Source of the DNA: Microplitis mediator
Taxonomy: Eukaryota; Arthropoda; Insecta; Hymenoptera; Braconidae
NCBI RefSeq assembly: GCF_029852145.1
Contig: NC_079975.1
Coordinates: forward strand, 21,271,364 to 21,335,363
Direction of reading: 5' to 3'
Length of the DNA: 64,000 nt
The position numbers and the translations under genes were made by a program. The number at the start of each line of letters is the position of its first letter. The stretch's first letter is position 1. Under the pieces are notes generated by a model. That model had not been told where the DNA came from, did not search any database, and was given only the letters and a program-made list of their open reading frames with translations. Below are positions 22,424 through 31,780 of this stretch, piece after piece.

Positions 22424-22927
22424 GAGTACCCCTAACCCCTTAAGAGCTTGACATTAAAATGAAAATAAATTGAAAACAATACGGAATTTCGAAAAATTTT
22501 ATTCGTAATAATTTGTTTAGAATAAAATTACCTACAAAAAAGTTTCTATGACATTTTGTAATAAGACTGATAGTTTCGCCGGAAAAGTGAAAAGATCTCA
22601 AAATTTACTATAAATTTGACTTGAAGCTTAAATAACTTTTGAACAGTGGGATTTATCAAAAAATGATAAGAGCTTTTTTTGTAGAGCCTTCAATTTCCTA
22701 CACAAAGTTTCATCGCACATAAAAATCCGTTGAGTGGTCTGTAAGCTAGAAAATTCTAAAAAAAAAAAAATTTTTCCTATGTTATTTAAATGGAAAATAG
22801 AAAAATGGATTGAGGCAAACCTTAATATTATTATTAAGAGCTCGGATTGGCACCATAATTTTTATTTTCAGGTATACTCTCAATTATTGAATACCAAAAA
22901 AAAATTTGTTTTTTCTGAAACACCCTA
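22424..22927 (-). repeat. Right terminal inverted repeat of the MULE
   Basis: About 504 bp; the reverse complement aligns with 19,119-19,656 along its length. It begins at the inner CCCCTAACCCCTTAA block and ends with AAACACCCTA. Confidence 0.85.
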
Positions 22928-22935
22928 ATAATCAT
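22928..22935. repeat. Right target-site duplication of the MULE
   Basis: ATAATCAT directly follows the AAACACCCTA terminus and is identical to 19,111-19,118. The match is 8 bp; the next base on either side does not extend it. Confidence 0.85.
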
Positions 22936-23421
22936 TTCTAAATGTTTTTATTGAGGTTATGTTTTTTTTCTTTATAGAAAACATGTATTGACTTGATAGG
23001 GTAACATTTTCCTTGTCCACCTTGAACAACTTACTCAATTACACCACTTTGTCACCGTTTATATGTACATGGATGTAAATGTGTTGGGTCATGTTCCCTC
23101 TTCTTGGAATATGAGTCAGGTCTCACAAGTTCGTTGGCACCTGACCGACACAAGTTGCCTGATAATTTTTTAAAAATTTTTACAACTAAATTTACCATTA
23201 AAACGCACAATGATCATTTTATTATGACCTTCAGTCCGAAAATAATTTTATTTGTCCATTCATCCGATACTTTGAAGCTCAGAAAAAAAACATTCGTTTG
23301 ATTTATTCGAATTCTTTTCGTTATTTTATTGTACATAAAAAAAAGGCATTAAGAATGATTGAATGGCCACATAAAATGTCAATGAATTTAGTTGAATAAT
23401 TATAATATTTTATGTTTACAG
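22936..23421. other. AT-rich DNA, probably intronic
   Basis: No gene seen. The last ~25 bases before 23,421 form a pyrimidine- and T-rich tract ending in TTTACAG, consistent with the 3' end of an intron. Confidence 0.4.
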
Positions 23422-23460
23422 GTTGTACATCGCAATACATCGGCAGCATCACCAACAAAG
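23422..23460 (+). CDS. Candidate 39-nt internal (micro)exon
   Basis: The segment is bounded by a T-rich tract ending TTTACAG and by a strong donor GTAAGT at 23,461. It is 39 nt long, a multiple of three, and all three forward frames are open: VVHRNTSAASPTK (phase 0), LYIAIHRQHHQQ (phase 2) and CTSQYIGSITNK (phase 1). A symmetrical exon of this kind could be included or skipped without shifting frame. Its base composition is richer in G and C than the flanks. The parent gene is not identifiable from 13 residues; neighbouring exons would lie outside the window or within unrecognised stretches. Strand and splice sites are seen directly; exon status is inference. Confidence 0.5.
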
Positions 23461-24224
23461 GTAAGTGTAGAATAAAGCCAATCAATAGTAGCGCTTTTAT
23501 ATATACATGCTAGGCGTAATTTATCTCAGAGGGTGTCCATCGATACAGCAAAAGTGGGACACCCCTTGAAGTATGTACCTCACACCCTTATGATCGATGC
23601 AGACGGTTGCTTCACTCGTAAGTAGGGCTTTCGCGAATAGAAGGAAGAAAGGTGAAAAGGAAAGAAGTAGTTTAGTCAAGTGTGCAAAAGATAAAGAGAG
23701 CATGATTTCCTCGTCGCAGTGCAGCGACGATACAGTACTTTCATATATACACATACATATACGCATACTTGTAGTTATATATATGTGTATATTGAATAAG
23801 CCTGTAGCTGTGAGAAACTTTTGAAGCAGAGGAAGAAGCAGCCTTGTGTCGTGCTCTAGATCGAATGCACCTGGTCGTTTTTTTCTTTCTTCTTTCGCCA
23901 TCGGTGTTCTTTTAGTCGAGGTTGGAATCGAGGTAGGTCATATACTTATCCTGTGTAACAACATCCTGTAAACCTGTTGGTGAGATTGTTTAATGTAAAA
24001 TATGATGCCGTGAGTTATTTTCAATTAAGCGATCCACTAGCTTTTGAATACTAGCTGGTGTCACGTCGACGTATTTAACTAATTCATGTCATTTAAGCGA
24101 CTCTTATTAAACTCTAGAATGCTATGAGTATTAAAATACTTGAGAATTTAAGGTACCGCGTTATTCTTTGAGGAATAACGAAGAATATTGGGGAAATGTG
24201 TACTCGTTTTGATAAAATTCGAGT
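23461..24224. other. Probable intron with a short hairpin
   Basis: Downstream of the candidate donor. GGGTGTCC near 23,531 faces GGACACCCC near 23,557. Short overlapping frames on both strands at 23,521-23,901 have no recognisable motif. Confidence 0.4.
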
Positions 24225-24492
24225 TAAATTTATATAATTTTTTCCAAGGCGTAAATGTCAAAATTGAAATCACAAGGGGTTTTATTTGATGTCATTTGAA
24301 TAATTGGTATTGGTACTGTCCATAAGTCAATTAATTTTGGACAGTATTTATTTTAAAGCTGATAGTTATTTGAAAAACCTGAATTTTTATTGGAAATTCT
24401 TTTTTTTTCATGGATAATTAGTTTTCAAAAACGAGAAATTTTATAGCAAGACTTTAATAAATTCACAATTATCAAAAACTACACAAAAAAAA

Positions 24493-25092
24493 TCTGAAAA
24501 CCGCCTGACCCTGCGGGCCAGCCCCAAAACTTCCCGCTGTTTTAGAGCTCACGGAGCTCGGAAAAGTTATTACTTGTAATTTTTTGAGCTTTTCGAGCTC
24601 AAGAATTTGTTAGGCCGGTAAAACATACCTTCACTGAAAAATTATAAGTTTTGTTTGGTGGCAATCGAAAGGGCTCAACAAAACTTAAAACTGATTACAT
24701 TTTGAGGCATATTGGGCAAGTGGTTTATAAGTTATACGCAAAAAATCAAAAACAAAAAAAAATTTTCATTTTTATTCTTCGTATAACTCGTAAACTACAT
24801 GACCGATCTACCCCAAAATCTAATCAATTCTAAGTTTTGGTGAGCCCTTTCGATTGCCACCAAGTACGTTCAAATCAGTTGATTCGTTCCAAAAATTTCG
24901 TCGGACAAAAAAATTTTACACACACGCACACACACACACACATACACACAGACATCTATCAGGGAATAGTCAGAATAGCTCCCTAGGACCTCAAAACGTC
25001 GAGATCTGATGAAAACTCGATTTTCGAAAATCGGACCGAAACCAATAACTTCCCTATTTTTGAAAATTTGCAATTTTCTTAGCGGGAAGTTC
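24493..25092 (+). mobile_element. Family D element, near-complete copy
   Basis: Runs from TCTGAAAACCGCCTGACCCT to CTTAGCGGGAAGTTC, about 600 bp. The centre is a long imperfect hairpin: GGTGGCAATCGAAAGGGCTC (near 24,656) faces GAGCCCTTTCGATTGCCACC (near 24,843), with pairing extending inward through AAACTTAAAACTGATTACAT and GTTATACGCAAAAA. A CA-repeat lies at 24,918-24,955. Clusters of GAGCTC occur near the left end. The copies at 30,449 (inverted) and 28,741 have the same architecture. The two termini are not inverted repeats of each other, so the superfamily is open; a Helitron-like element is not clearly supported. Confidence 0.65.
24918..24955. repeat. (CA)n microsatellite inside Family D
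   Basis: CA-rich tract with minor interruptions. The Family D copies at 28,741 and 30,449 carry a GT/CA tract at the corresponding place, so the microsatellite was seeded by the element. Confidence 0.85.
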
Positions 25093-25408
25093 AAAAAGGA
25101 TTTCTTGGCATCCTGAGAAAATTTTTGTTTTCATTTCATGGTTCAAAAATTTTCTTGCGTCAAGAAATTATTTCTTTCTGTGTACTTGAGATTTTTCAAA
25201 ATAATGTTAGTAGTGTATTTTTTTAATTTGTTGAGTTTGAATTCAACTCAATGTCTTGATTAGTTACATAGATTATATATATTTGTTAAAAATTATGCTT
25301 CAAATTTTTTTTTATCATATCAACAAATCGATATTCATGTAAAGTTCATAAATTTTATTAAAACTCCACGATAATTATCCAAGAAAACCGATAAAATTTT
25401 TAACAACA

Positions 25409-25805
25409 GAAGAAATTTTATTATACTAAAAAAATTGAATAATATTTTATCAATTGATTTGTCGTATTTTCATCGATGAAAAAAATATATAAATGAAATT
25501 CGTAACGATATTTCTAGTGTTATATATTTTTTGATAAAAGCCGTCTGCAGTTGTATAGTTATATAGTGAGGGTCGAAGTATATCGGGAGTTATCGAATAT
25601 CGACGTGATCCTTAGGCTTTAATACTCACAACGGGAATGAAACATCCGCCATAGTATGGGAATTCCGTGAAAACCAGTCAGACAATACAATGCCCTCGGC
25701 TAAAGAATTTGATCGAGTACTATATATATTTTTCTTCAACCATTTATTCCGTATCTATCTATATATACCATAAATATATAATAATATTCTAGAATACATG
25801 TACAC
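25409..25805. other. AT-rich spacer
   Basis: No gene recognised. No 5' tRNA half is present upstream of the tRNA fragment. Confidence 0.4.
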
Positions 25806-25850
25806 TCGCAGTCCACATTGTGGGCGTGGGTTCGAATCCCACTTCTGACA
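25806..25850 (+). pseudogene. 3' half of a tRNA-Leu
   Basis: The sequence has an intact T arm (stem GTGGG, loop TTCGAAT, stem CCCAC; 25,826-25,842) with the acceptor half TTCTGAC and discriminator A after it (25,843-25,850). Before it lies a class II variable arm (CCAC ATT GTGG) and the 3' side of an anticodon stem (TCGCAGT). This is how tRNA-Leu of the CAG type ends as recalled. The D arm, the 5' acceptor strand (expected GTCAGAA) and the anticodon are missing; the DNA upstream is unrelated AT-rich sequence. No terminator T-run follows closely. Likely a truncated tRNA gene or a retro-copied fragment rather than a working gene. Confidence 0.75.
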
Positions 25851-25956
25851 CTAAAGTGTAATAAATGGTAACTTATAATTTATAAATCACTTATATTAAT
25901 ATAACAACATACTTAAGTAAGAAATAATAACATCACAATTACAGCGGTCAAAAAAA

Positions 25957-26489
25957 GCAGGAATTTCATTTAATTGAAAAATCCCATAAGTCAATGACTC
26001 AAATGAACACATGCAGTTTTAGTTTTACAGAAATCATTTTTGTTTTTTTTTTATTTAAAATTCGCGCTTTTTTGGAAAATTAATTTCAAATGTTGTTTTA
26101 TTGTTGACTGTTATATGACTAATTAAAATGTTTAAACTAATTATAATTTTTTGTAATTTCTGAGTTTCAAAGGTCAAATACATATTTAATACTTCATTTT
26201 ATCTGTAATAAATGATTTGAGTGGAAACATTTAAAAAAACAATGACTTTATAACTTTTTTCCATTTGGTTGAGAAACCCCATAAGTCAGTCAACTTTAAA
26301 TAATTTTTTTAAGTAGTTTCAGTTAAAAAATTAAATTTTTCTTGTTGGAATCTTTTTCAGAGACGCTAATATTATTGTATTCAATTATTTATTTATTATT
26401 TTAATGTCAAATTTTTCCAAAAAATGTTTTTTGTGTTTCCTGAAAAATTTTGTTTTCTTTACTTATGGGGTTTCTCAAATAAACGATTC
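25957..26489 (+). mobile_element. Family A element, 5'-truncated copy 2
   Basis: Matches 4,362-4,896 closely in the same orientation (internal ATCCCATAAGTCAATGACTC, then ...TTTATTGTTGACTG) and ends with the inverted-repeat terminus GGGGTTTCTCAAATAAACGA, then TTC. About 140 bp of the 5' end, including the left terminus, is absent. Confidence 0.75.
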
Positions 26490-28380
26490 AAGTAATTTTC
26501 TTAAAAATCTACATCTCGGCGAAATTGTAACCACTTTGTCCTTTTTTCAATTAATACTACAATTTTTTTTTAATAATCAATCAAATTTGAATACGGTTAC
26601 GGCAGTTGAAAGTCATTGAATATTTTTAAAAAGTTGGGAGACAGAGCACTGTCAGAGAATGCCTTAATGTCAACATTTGTTTTCTAAATATTTAAATGTT
26701 TTGAAATAAGTTTCACTTTCGTTACAATATATATATATATATATATATATACTTATTTGTCTATTGCTAATGTGATATTGTAGCTCTCTCTACATCTATT
26801 AAAAAATCAAAGTGACCATTAAACTTAATCTCGTTTAAAATAATTATCGGTGAATAGAAACAGACGTACATAGTAATATTGTGATGACGATGAAAGAGGT
26901 GAGGATGTGGTCCACGCGTTGTTAAACAAGGGGAACACCTTGTGTTCATGCTCGAGTAATTTAAGCTGCGGTGACACCTCGAGAGTGCGGTAAGACGCAA
27001 GAGGAAAGGCCGCGTTATCCGACGCCAGCCCTCCTCTGGGTCAACTTCCTGTCTACTGTACACCATCTTACCACACGCATTCGCTTGTCGTTCTTTCACT
27101 ACTCACTTGAAAGATATATTATATTTGTCCAACCGCGAATATACATATATAGAACCAGATTTATCTGTAGGTACCTTCTATCCTTATTAGTACAAATCAA
27201 AATCAGAGTATATTTATATTCATATTAACAATATCCAGCACTATTATTATTATTATTATTTTAATATTACATATTAACGTACTGTGATAATTATAAAGAG
27301 ACACAGTAATATTATTTAATTTTAATTGCATTGGTACCACGATATACTTGCTTATGGAATCGTACGTGACCAATGTATTCATAGCTTATGATATGTGAAC
27401 ATATAATCAGATAAATATATACATACGTATATAAGCTATAGCTTCAAACAGATATTAATTAGCTTAATTCAAAGCATGAAAATTTAATCCTTTGTCTCAT
27501 AAATTCTTATAATATCAAGATGTCGATTATATATGAATAACGTTATATATATTAATTATCTTGTTTCACTTATTCCTATAATTAGATCCAGAGTTTAAGT
27601 GAAATATATACTCAGCTGTGAGAATTATACAAAACTGTACGATAATATCAAATAGCCCATATACATATAAATTAAATTTAACGTAGTCTACTATTAATAC
27701 CTATATATTTTTTTCTAAACATGTCATTATTTTTAAAAATATTCGTAACATACTTATAGTACGGAAGGGTAATTAAGTTTTTTTTAACGGTACAAAGACA
27801 ATTAAAATCGACTGTGACGTTTAATAATAGTCATGTTTTTTTTACTATCATAAAAAATACACTCAATATTTAAAAATATAAAAATGTTATTACATATTTA
27901 ATTTATTTTCGTATTCAAATATCTTTTAAACGCATAATCATACATCGATTTCGTAAAATGCATTATGTTGAGATTCGATGATAAGCTTCAATTTTTATTT
28001 TTTTCTTCCTACGGCTCTTGTCATTTATCAAATAGTCTATTTTTATGACTTTATTCTTGAATGACTTTTTATCGAAAAATAATATGTGATTATATTTTTT
28101 AAAATGTATGTCAGAATAAGGCCGTGCTTCAATTACCGCTATCTTTTTTTTTAAATTTCTACAATTATTTCATCGAACTTTTCTACGGCTATTAAAATTT
28201 TTTTAATTTTTATGACAATATTTTGAATTTAATTTCTGCTATCAGTTAACTATTTTTAAATATGAGTAATTTTTAATTAACTTGAAATCAATTCGTGAAA
28301 AAAAGTAAATTATATAAATTGAGAAACGACAGGTAAGTGATCGGTAAACATGCAGAGAAATTATTCACGTTTGAAATGCT
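26490..28380. other. AT-rich DNA, no supported gene
   Basis: A GC-richer patch at about 26,900-27,080 is open on both strands without recognisable motifs. A (TA)n tract lies near 26,728-26,751 and a short ATT tract near 27,242-27,260. CAG|GTAAGTG near 28,327 resembles a splice donor but has no convincing exon in front of it. Confidence 0.4.
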
Positions 28381-28384
28381 ATGT

Positions 28385-28740
28385 ATATTAGACCGGTTCA
28401 AAAAAATCGACTATTTTTTTTTTTTCAAAACTCGCAGTGAAATATCTTCCTAGTCATGAAAAAAGAAGCCTGTGAAAACGGGAGCTCTTAATATCAATTT
28501 CGAAAGGTCGCTCATCGTATATTTCTATTTTACGTTTAAATAACATGGGAAAAAAAACTTTTTTAGTTTGAAATTTTTCACCTCGGCAATGGCTGATTGT
28601 ACGAATAAGCCTAGCATATATTTTTGTAGGGAATTTAACGCTCTACAAAAAAAATCTCTTATCATTTTTCGACAAATCCATCTGTTCAAAAATTATTGGA
28701 GCTCGAAGTCAAGTAAGAGTAAATTTTGATATCTTTTTGA
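28385..28740 (+). repeat. Diverged piece of the MULE inverted repeat
   Basis: The block from about 28,520 to 28,735 follows the order of the MULE left end: TTTAAATAACATGGGAAAAA, then GTAGGGAATTTAACGCTCTA, then CTCTTATCATTTTTCGACAA, TGTTCAAAAATTATT and AGTAAATTTTGA. Identity is lower than between the arms of the intact element, and no transposase sequence adjoins. It is probably an old solo end or a non-autonomous relative. Confidence 0.6.
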
Positions 28741-29225
28741 TATCTGATGTATGTGTGTGTGTGTGTATGTGTGTAAACTCTTCGTAACTTTTTAACTAAC
28801 CAACCGATTTGGATGGCTAAGGCGGCAATCGAAAGAGTTTGTAGACCATCAACTTTCCTAAAAATTTCAGATCATTTGATCAAGTAGACTCGAAAATATT
28901 GACGAATTACGAAAGAAAATTTTTTTTTTTTAGTTTTTTATTGATTTCTCAGAAACGACTTAAATGATCGACTTTAAAATCTAATCAGCTCTAGAACTCA
29001 ATAAAACGCATCGATTGCCGCCTTAGCCATCTCAATCGGTTAATTTGTTCGAAAGATATCGTGGGAGAAAGAAATGCTAAAAAACGGTTTTTTTCGAAAA
29101 CAATGGCATTCAAAAGTATATTCGAGCTCGAAAATTTATTCACAACAATGTTTTCGAGCTCAAAGAGCTCGAAAACAGCGAGAAGTTTTGGGGCTAGCGC
29201 AGGGTCAACCGATAGACCGATTTTT
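28741..29225 (-). mobile_element. Family D relative with central hairpin
   Basis: Contains the family's GT/CA tract (about 28,750-28,775), a central inverted repeat (ACCGATTTGGATGGCTAAGG, then CGGCAATCG at 28,809-28,837, against its inverse near 29,012-29,040) and the terminal block AACAGCGAGAAGTTTTGGGG, then CTAG...GGGTCAACCG. The arm sequence differs from the 24,493 copy except for the shared GGCAATCGAAAG core. It directly abuts the MULE-end fragment. Confidence 0.55.
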
Positions 29226-30100
29226 TGTTTTCGTGTTGATTTTTATAAATCTACTTTCCCATTCTGATTGACATATGTTTGTTATTCTTATGGCTGACGT
29301 TTGTCACTTATCGAAAATTAATAATGAAAACATGATAAAATTACTATTACTAATATTATGATTAAAGTAATAGGATAATATTTAATAAGTAGTGAAATAC
29401 TTGATACAGTACGTCATCGGAATACTTGAATACTTAATAGCTAGTATAATCACCTTTAAGTTTTGATAATATGTTTTTAACAAATCATTAGCCTGTTTTA
29501 TTAGTTATGCTTGGCAACAATTGACGTCAAAGCACCAGTTTATCGACGTCAAGACAGTGAATACAGAGAATACTTTGATGCTTAAAATGTTTCCTGTTAT
29601 TCAATTCCAATTAATGCGCGCTTCAATTTTATAACTGTTGTTAAAACGTCGTTAACTGACATTTATCGTGTGTTAATTATTTACTTCCAAGAAACTTTTA
29701 GACTCGATAATTTCGATTGAAAAAATACATTTCGAAAGGAGGAATTTTTTAATGACGTCAAATATAATAAATTTATAAAATCACTTTATAGATGTAAATA
29801 AATATAGAAGCGCTAGAGGCTTTTGCTGTACTATTTTTTTATTTCAATTAAAGTTAATAGAATTTTTCTTCTACACGCGGAAAAACAATTAGAGACAAGG
29901 ATTAATTTCTTATAAGCATTCAGTGGTTCAAAAATTTTAATGCGAATTATCGAATGTTTTATCAAGTACACGGAATTCAAATTAGTCATAATGATTTTTA
30001 TAAATAAATTGAGGATAGAATTCATAAAACATATTTATATTTGAACAAAAAAAGTATATTAGTATCCTTTAATAGGCTATTGGGGTCCTGAAGACCATAG
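29226..30100. other. AT-rich DNA, nothing recognised
   Basis: No gene or clear repeat boundary seen. Confidence 0.4.
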
Positions 30101-30115
30101 ATAGTTTTGGACTTC

Positions 30116-30243
30116 AAATATCTCAATAGCTATCCAGTTTTTGAAAAAAGTATAAGATACCTTTTTTGTAGAGAATTCAAAACACTACAAAAAAGATTTC
30201 TTGTATTTTTTCAAAAAGCTTAATATTTACAGAGATATTTTTC
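30116..30243. repeat. Foldback repeat with ~60-bp arms
   Basis: The left arm (AAATATCTCAATAGCTATCC ... CCTTTTTTGTAGAGAATTC) and the right arm (reverse complement AAATATCTCTGTAAATATTA ... TCTTTTTTGTAGTGTTTTG) pair over about 60 nt around a very short centre near 30,178. Parts resemble the MULE inverted repeat (CTACAAAAAAG...TCTT). Non-coding. Confidence 0.6.
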
Positions 30244-30448
30244 AAAAACCAATTACACTTGTTCCTAACTGAAATTTTCTATAGAAAAATTTCCATAATT
30301 TTTGAAAATAAATACAAAAGTATTTTTTTTACAGTGGGGCCGATATATCAGTTTGAATTTCTAATCTCTGTTGGTCTTCCTGTAATATGTTATTCTCATT
30401 AAATATTAAATCAGTGAAAAAATGAGTTTTCATGATTTATTATTTTTT

Positions 30449-31031
30449 AACTTCCCGCTAAAAAAATTGCAAATTTTCAAAAATCCGGGAAGTTATTGGT
30501 TTTGGTCCGATTTTCGAAAATCGAGTTTTCATCAGATGTCGACGTTTTAAGGTCCTAGTGTGTGTAAACTTTTTTTGTCCGACGATATCTTCGAAACGAA
30601 TCAACCGGTTTGAACGAACTTTGTGGCAATCGAAAAAGCTCACCAAAACTTAGAATTGATTAGTTTTTGGGGTAAATCGGTCATGTAGTTTACGAGTTAT
30701 ACGAAGAATTAAAATTGAAAATTTTTCTTGTTTTTGGTTTTTTGCGTATAACTTATAAACCACTTGCCCTATTTGCCTCAAAATGTAATCAGTTTTAAGT
30801 CTTGTTGAGCCCTTTCGATTGCCACCAAGAACGTTCAAATCGGTTCATTCCATCCAAAGACATCGTCGGACAGAAATTGTAATTTTTCAGTGAAGGTATG
30901 TTTTACCAGCCCAACAAACTTTTGAGCTCGAAGAGCTCACAAATTTACAAGTAATAATGTTTCCGAGCTACCTGAGCTCGAAGTCAGTGTGAAGTTTTGG
31001 GGCTGGCCTGCAGGGTCAGGCGGTTTTCGGA
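30449..31031 (-). mobile_element. Family D element, inverted copy
   Basis: Reads AACTTCCCGCTAAAAAAATT at the left and GGGTCAGGCGGTTTTCGG at the right, the reverse complement of the 24,493-25,092 copy. The central hairpin (TTTGTGGCAATCGAAAAAGC near 30,620; GAGCCCTTTCGATTGCCACC near 30,808) and the GAGCTC clusters are conserved. The CA tract is reduced to a few GT units. It lies about 5.4 kb from the other near-complete copy. Confidence 0.7.
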
Positions 31032-31778
31032 TTTTTTTCTTTACAACTGTCATGATTTTTATAATAAATATAGCGAAAATATAAATCGATCATAATAGTT
31101 CTAGTTCAACCTACAGAGACTCATTATTGGTACGAAAAAAAAAAATAACAAACTTTGGTTCATTATAATCGGTCTCTTAGTTTTTGAGTTATTACCGGTT
31201 GCTTAAAATATAATGTGCCAACAAAAATCAAACGAAAAAAATTCCCTGCTCACTAATTTTTTTCAACAGCTTAATGACAGTAACCTATAAAAAACATTCC
31301 ATCGATTTTTGAATATTTGGAATTTGAATCAAATAAGTGAGATTTTATTTCAAAATAAAATTTTAATTAAATCAGTTGTTTTCGTGATAAATATTAAAAT
31401 TTATTTACGAACTCGACGTATTATTTGTTGTTTACTTTCATAAAAAAAAAAAAATAAGTTATCGTGCAGACTATAAGGTCACTTTTTTCAGACCGTCAAA
31501 AGACCTTCCTTAACTAAAATAAATTTAAAAAAACGTATTGTTTTTAAATTTTTCAGTGTCGTTTAAGGATCAATTAAAAATGCGCAGTATGTATTTTTAT
31601 TTTTGACCTTGACTTTAAAAAAAAAATTTCGACAATTTTTTTTACTAATTTCGGAGAGATGTAACCTTTTTAATAGTTGAGTAAACAACATAATTACTAA
31701 AAATAAAAATATTTATACTCGGAGTCTAGTAAACAGTTGAATACTTCGACGTATTAATATCAGTACGTGATTAATATC
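31032..31778. other. AT-rich DNA, nothing recognised
   Basis: No gene seen; several A-runs. Confidence 0.4.
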
Positions 31779-31780
31779 TA

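Larger units (their letters stand above)
19119..22927 (+). mobile_element. Complete Mutator-like (MULE) DNA transposon
   Basis: A 3,809-bp element carrying one intact transposase gene. It begins TAGGGTGTTT and ends AAACACCCTA. The ends are long inverted repeats: 19,119 to about 19,656 and about 22,424 to 22,927 match through GGAATTGAACGCTCTAC, AACTATCAGTCTTAT and TTAAGGGGTTAGGGGTA, with small indels. The 8 bp ATAATCAT occur immediately outside both ends (19,111-19,118 and 22,928-22,935), a perfect target-site duplication. Long inverted repeats and duplications of about 8-10 bp are usual for MULEs. Internal AT repeats and a nested palindrome (22,000-22,157) are also present. The intact frame and matching ends suggest fairly recent insertion. 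Confidence 0.9.
24482..25182. mobile_element. Family E element inserted in Family C, itself split
   Basis: Starts CACAAAAAAAA right after TA (24,480-24,481) and ends TTATTTCTTTCTGTG right before TA (25,183-25,184), the TA duplication expected for Tc1/mariner-like miniature elements. The body after 25,093 reads GGATTTCTTGGCATCCTGAG and CTTGCGTCAAGAAATTATTT, typical of the family. Its 5' end is separated from the body by a Family D insertion at 24,493-25,092. Confidence 0.65.
24225..25408 (-). mobile_element. Family C repeat, copy split by nested insertions
   Basis: The outer parts (24,225-24,479 and 25,185-25,408) match, in order, the reverse-oriented Family C copy at 51,811-52,698: the TCATTTGAATAATTGG, AAAGCTGATAGTT and AATAAATTCACAATT blocks on the left, and CAACAAATCGATATTCATG and AAAATTTTTAACAACAG on the right. 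The middle is occupied by a Family E element flanked by TA. The family's left-hand terminus is missing, so the copy was already truncated or has decayed. Non-coding. Confidence 0.7.

Noticed and set aside
28320..28336. Splice donor CAG|GTAAGTG
   Set aside because: No acceptor or open frame of convincing composition precedes it.
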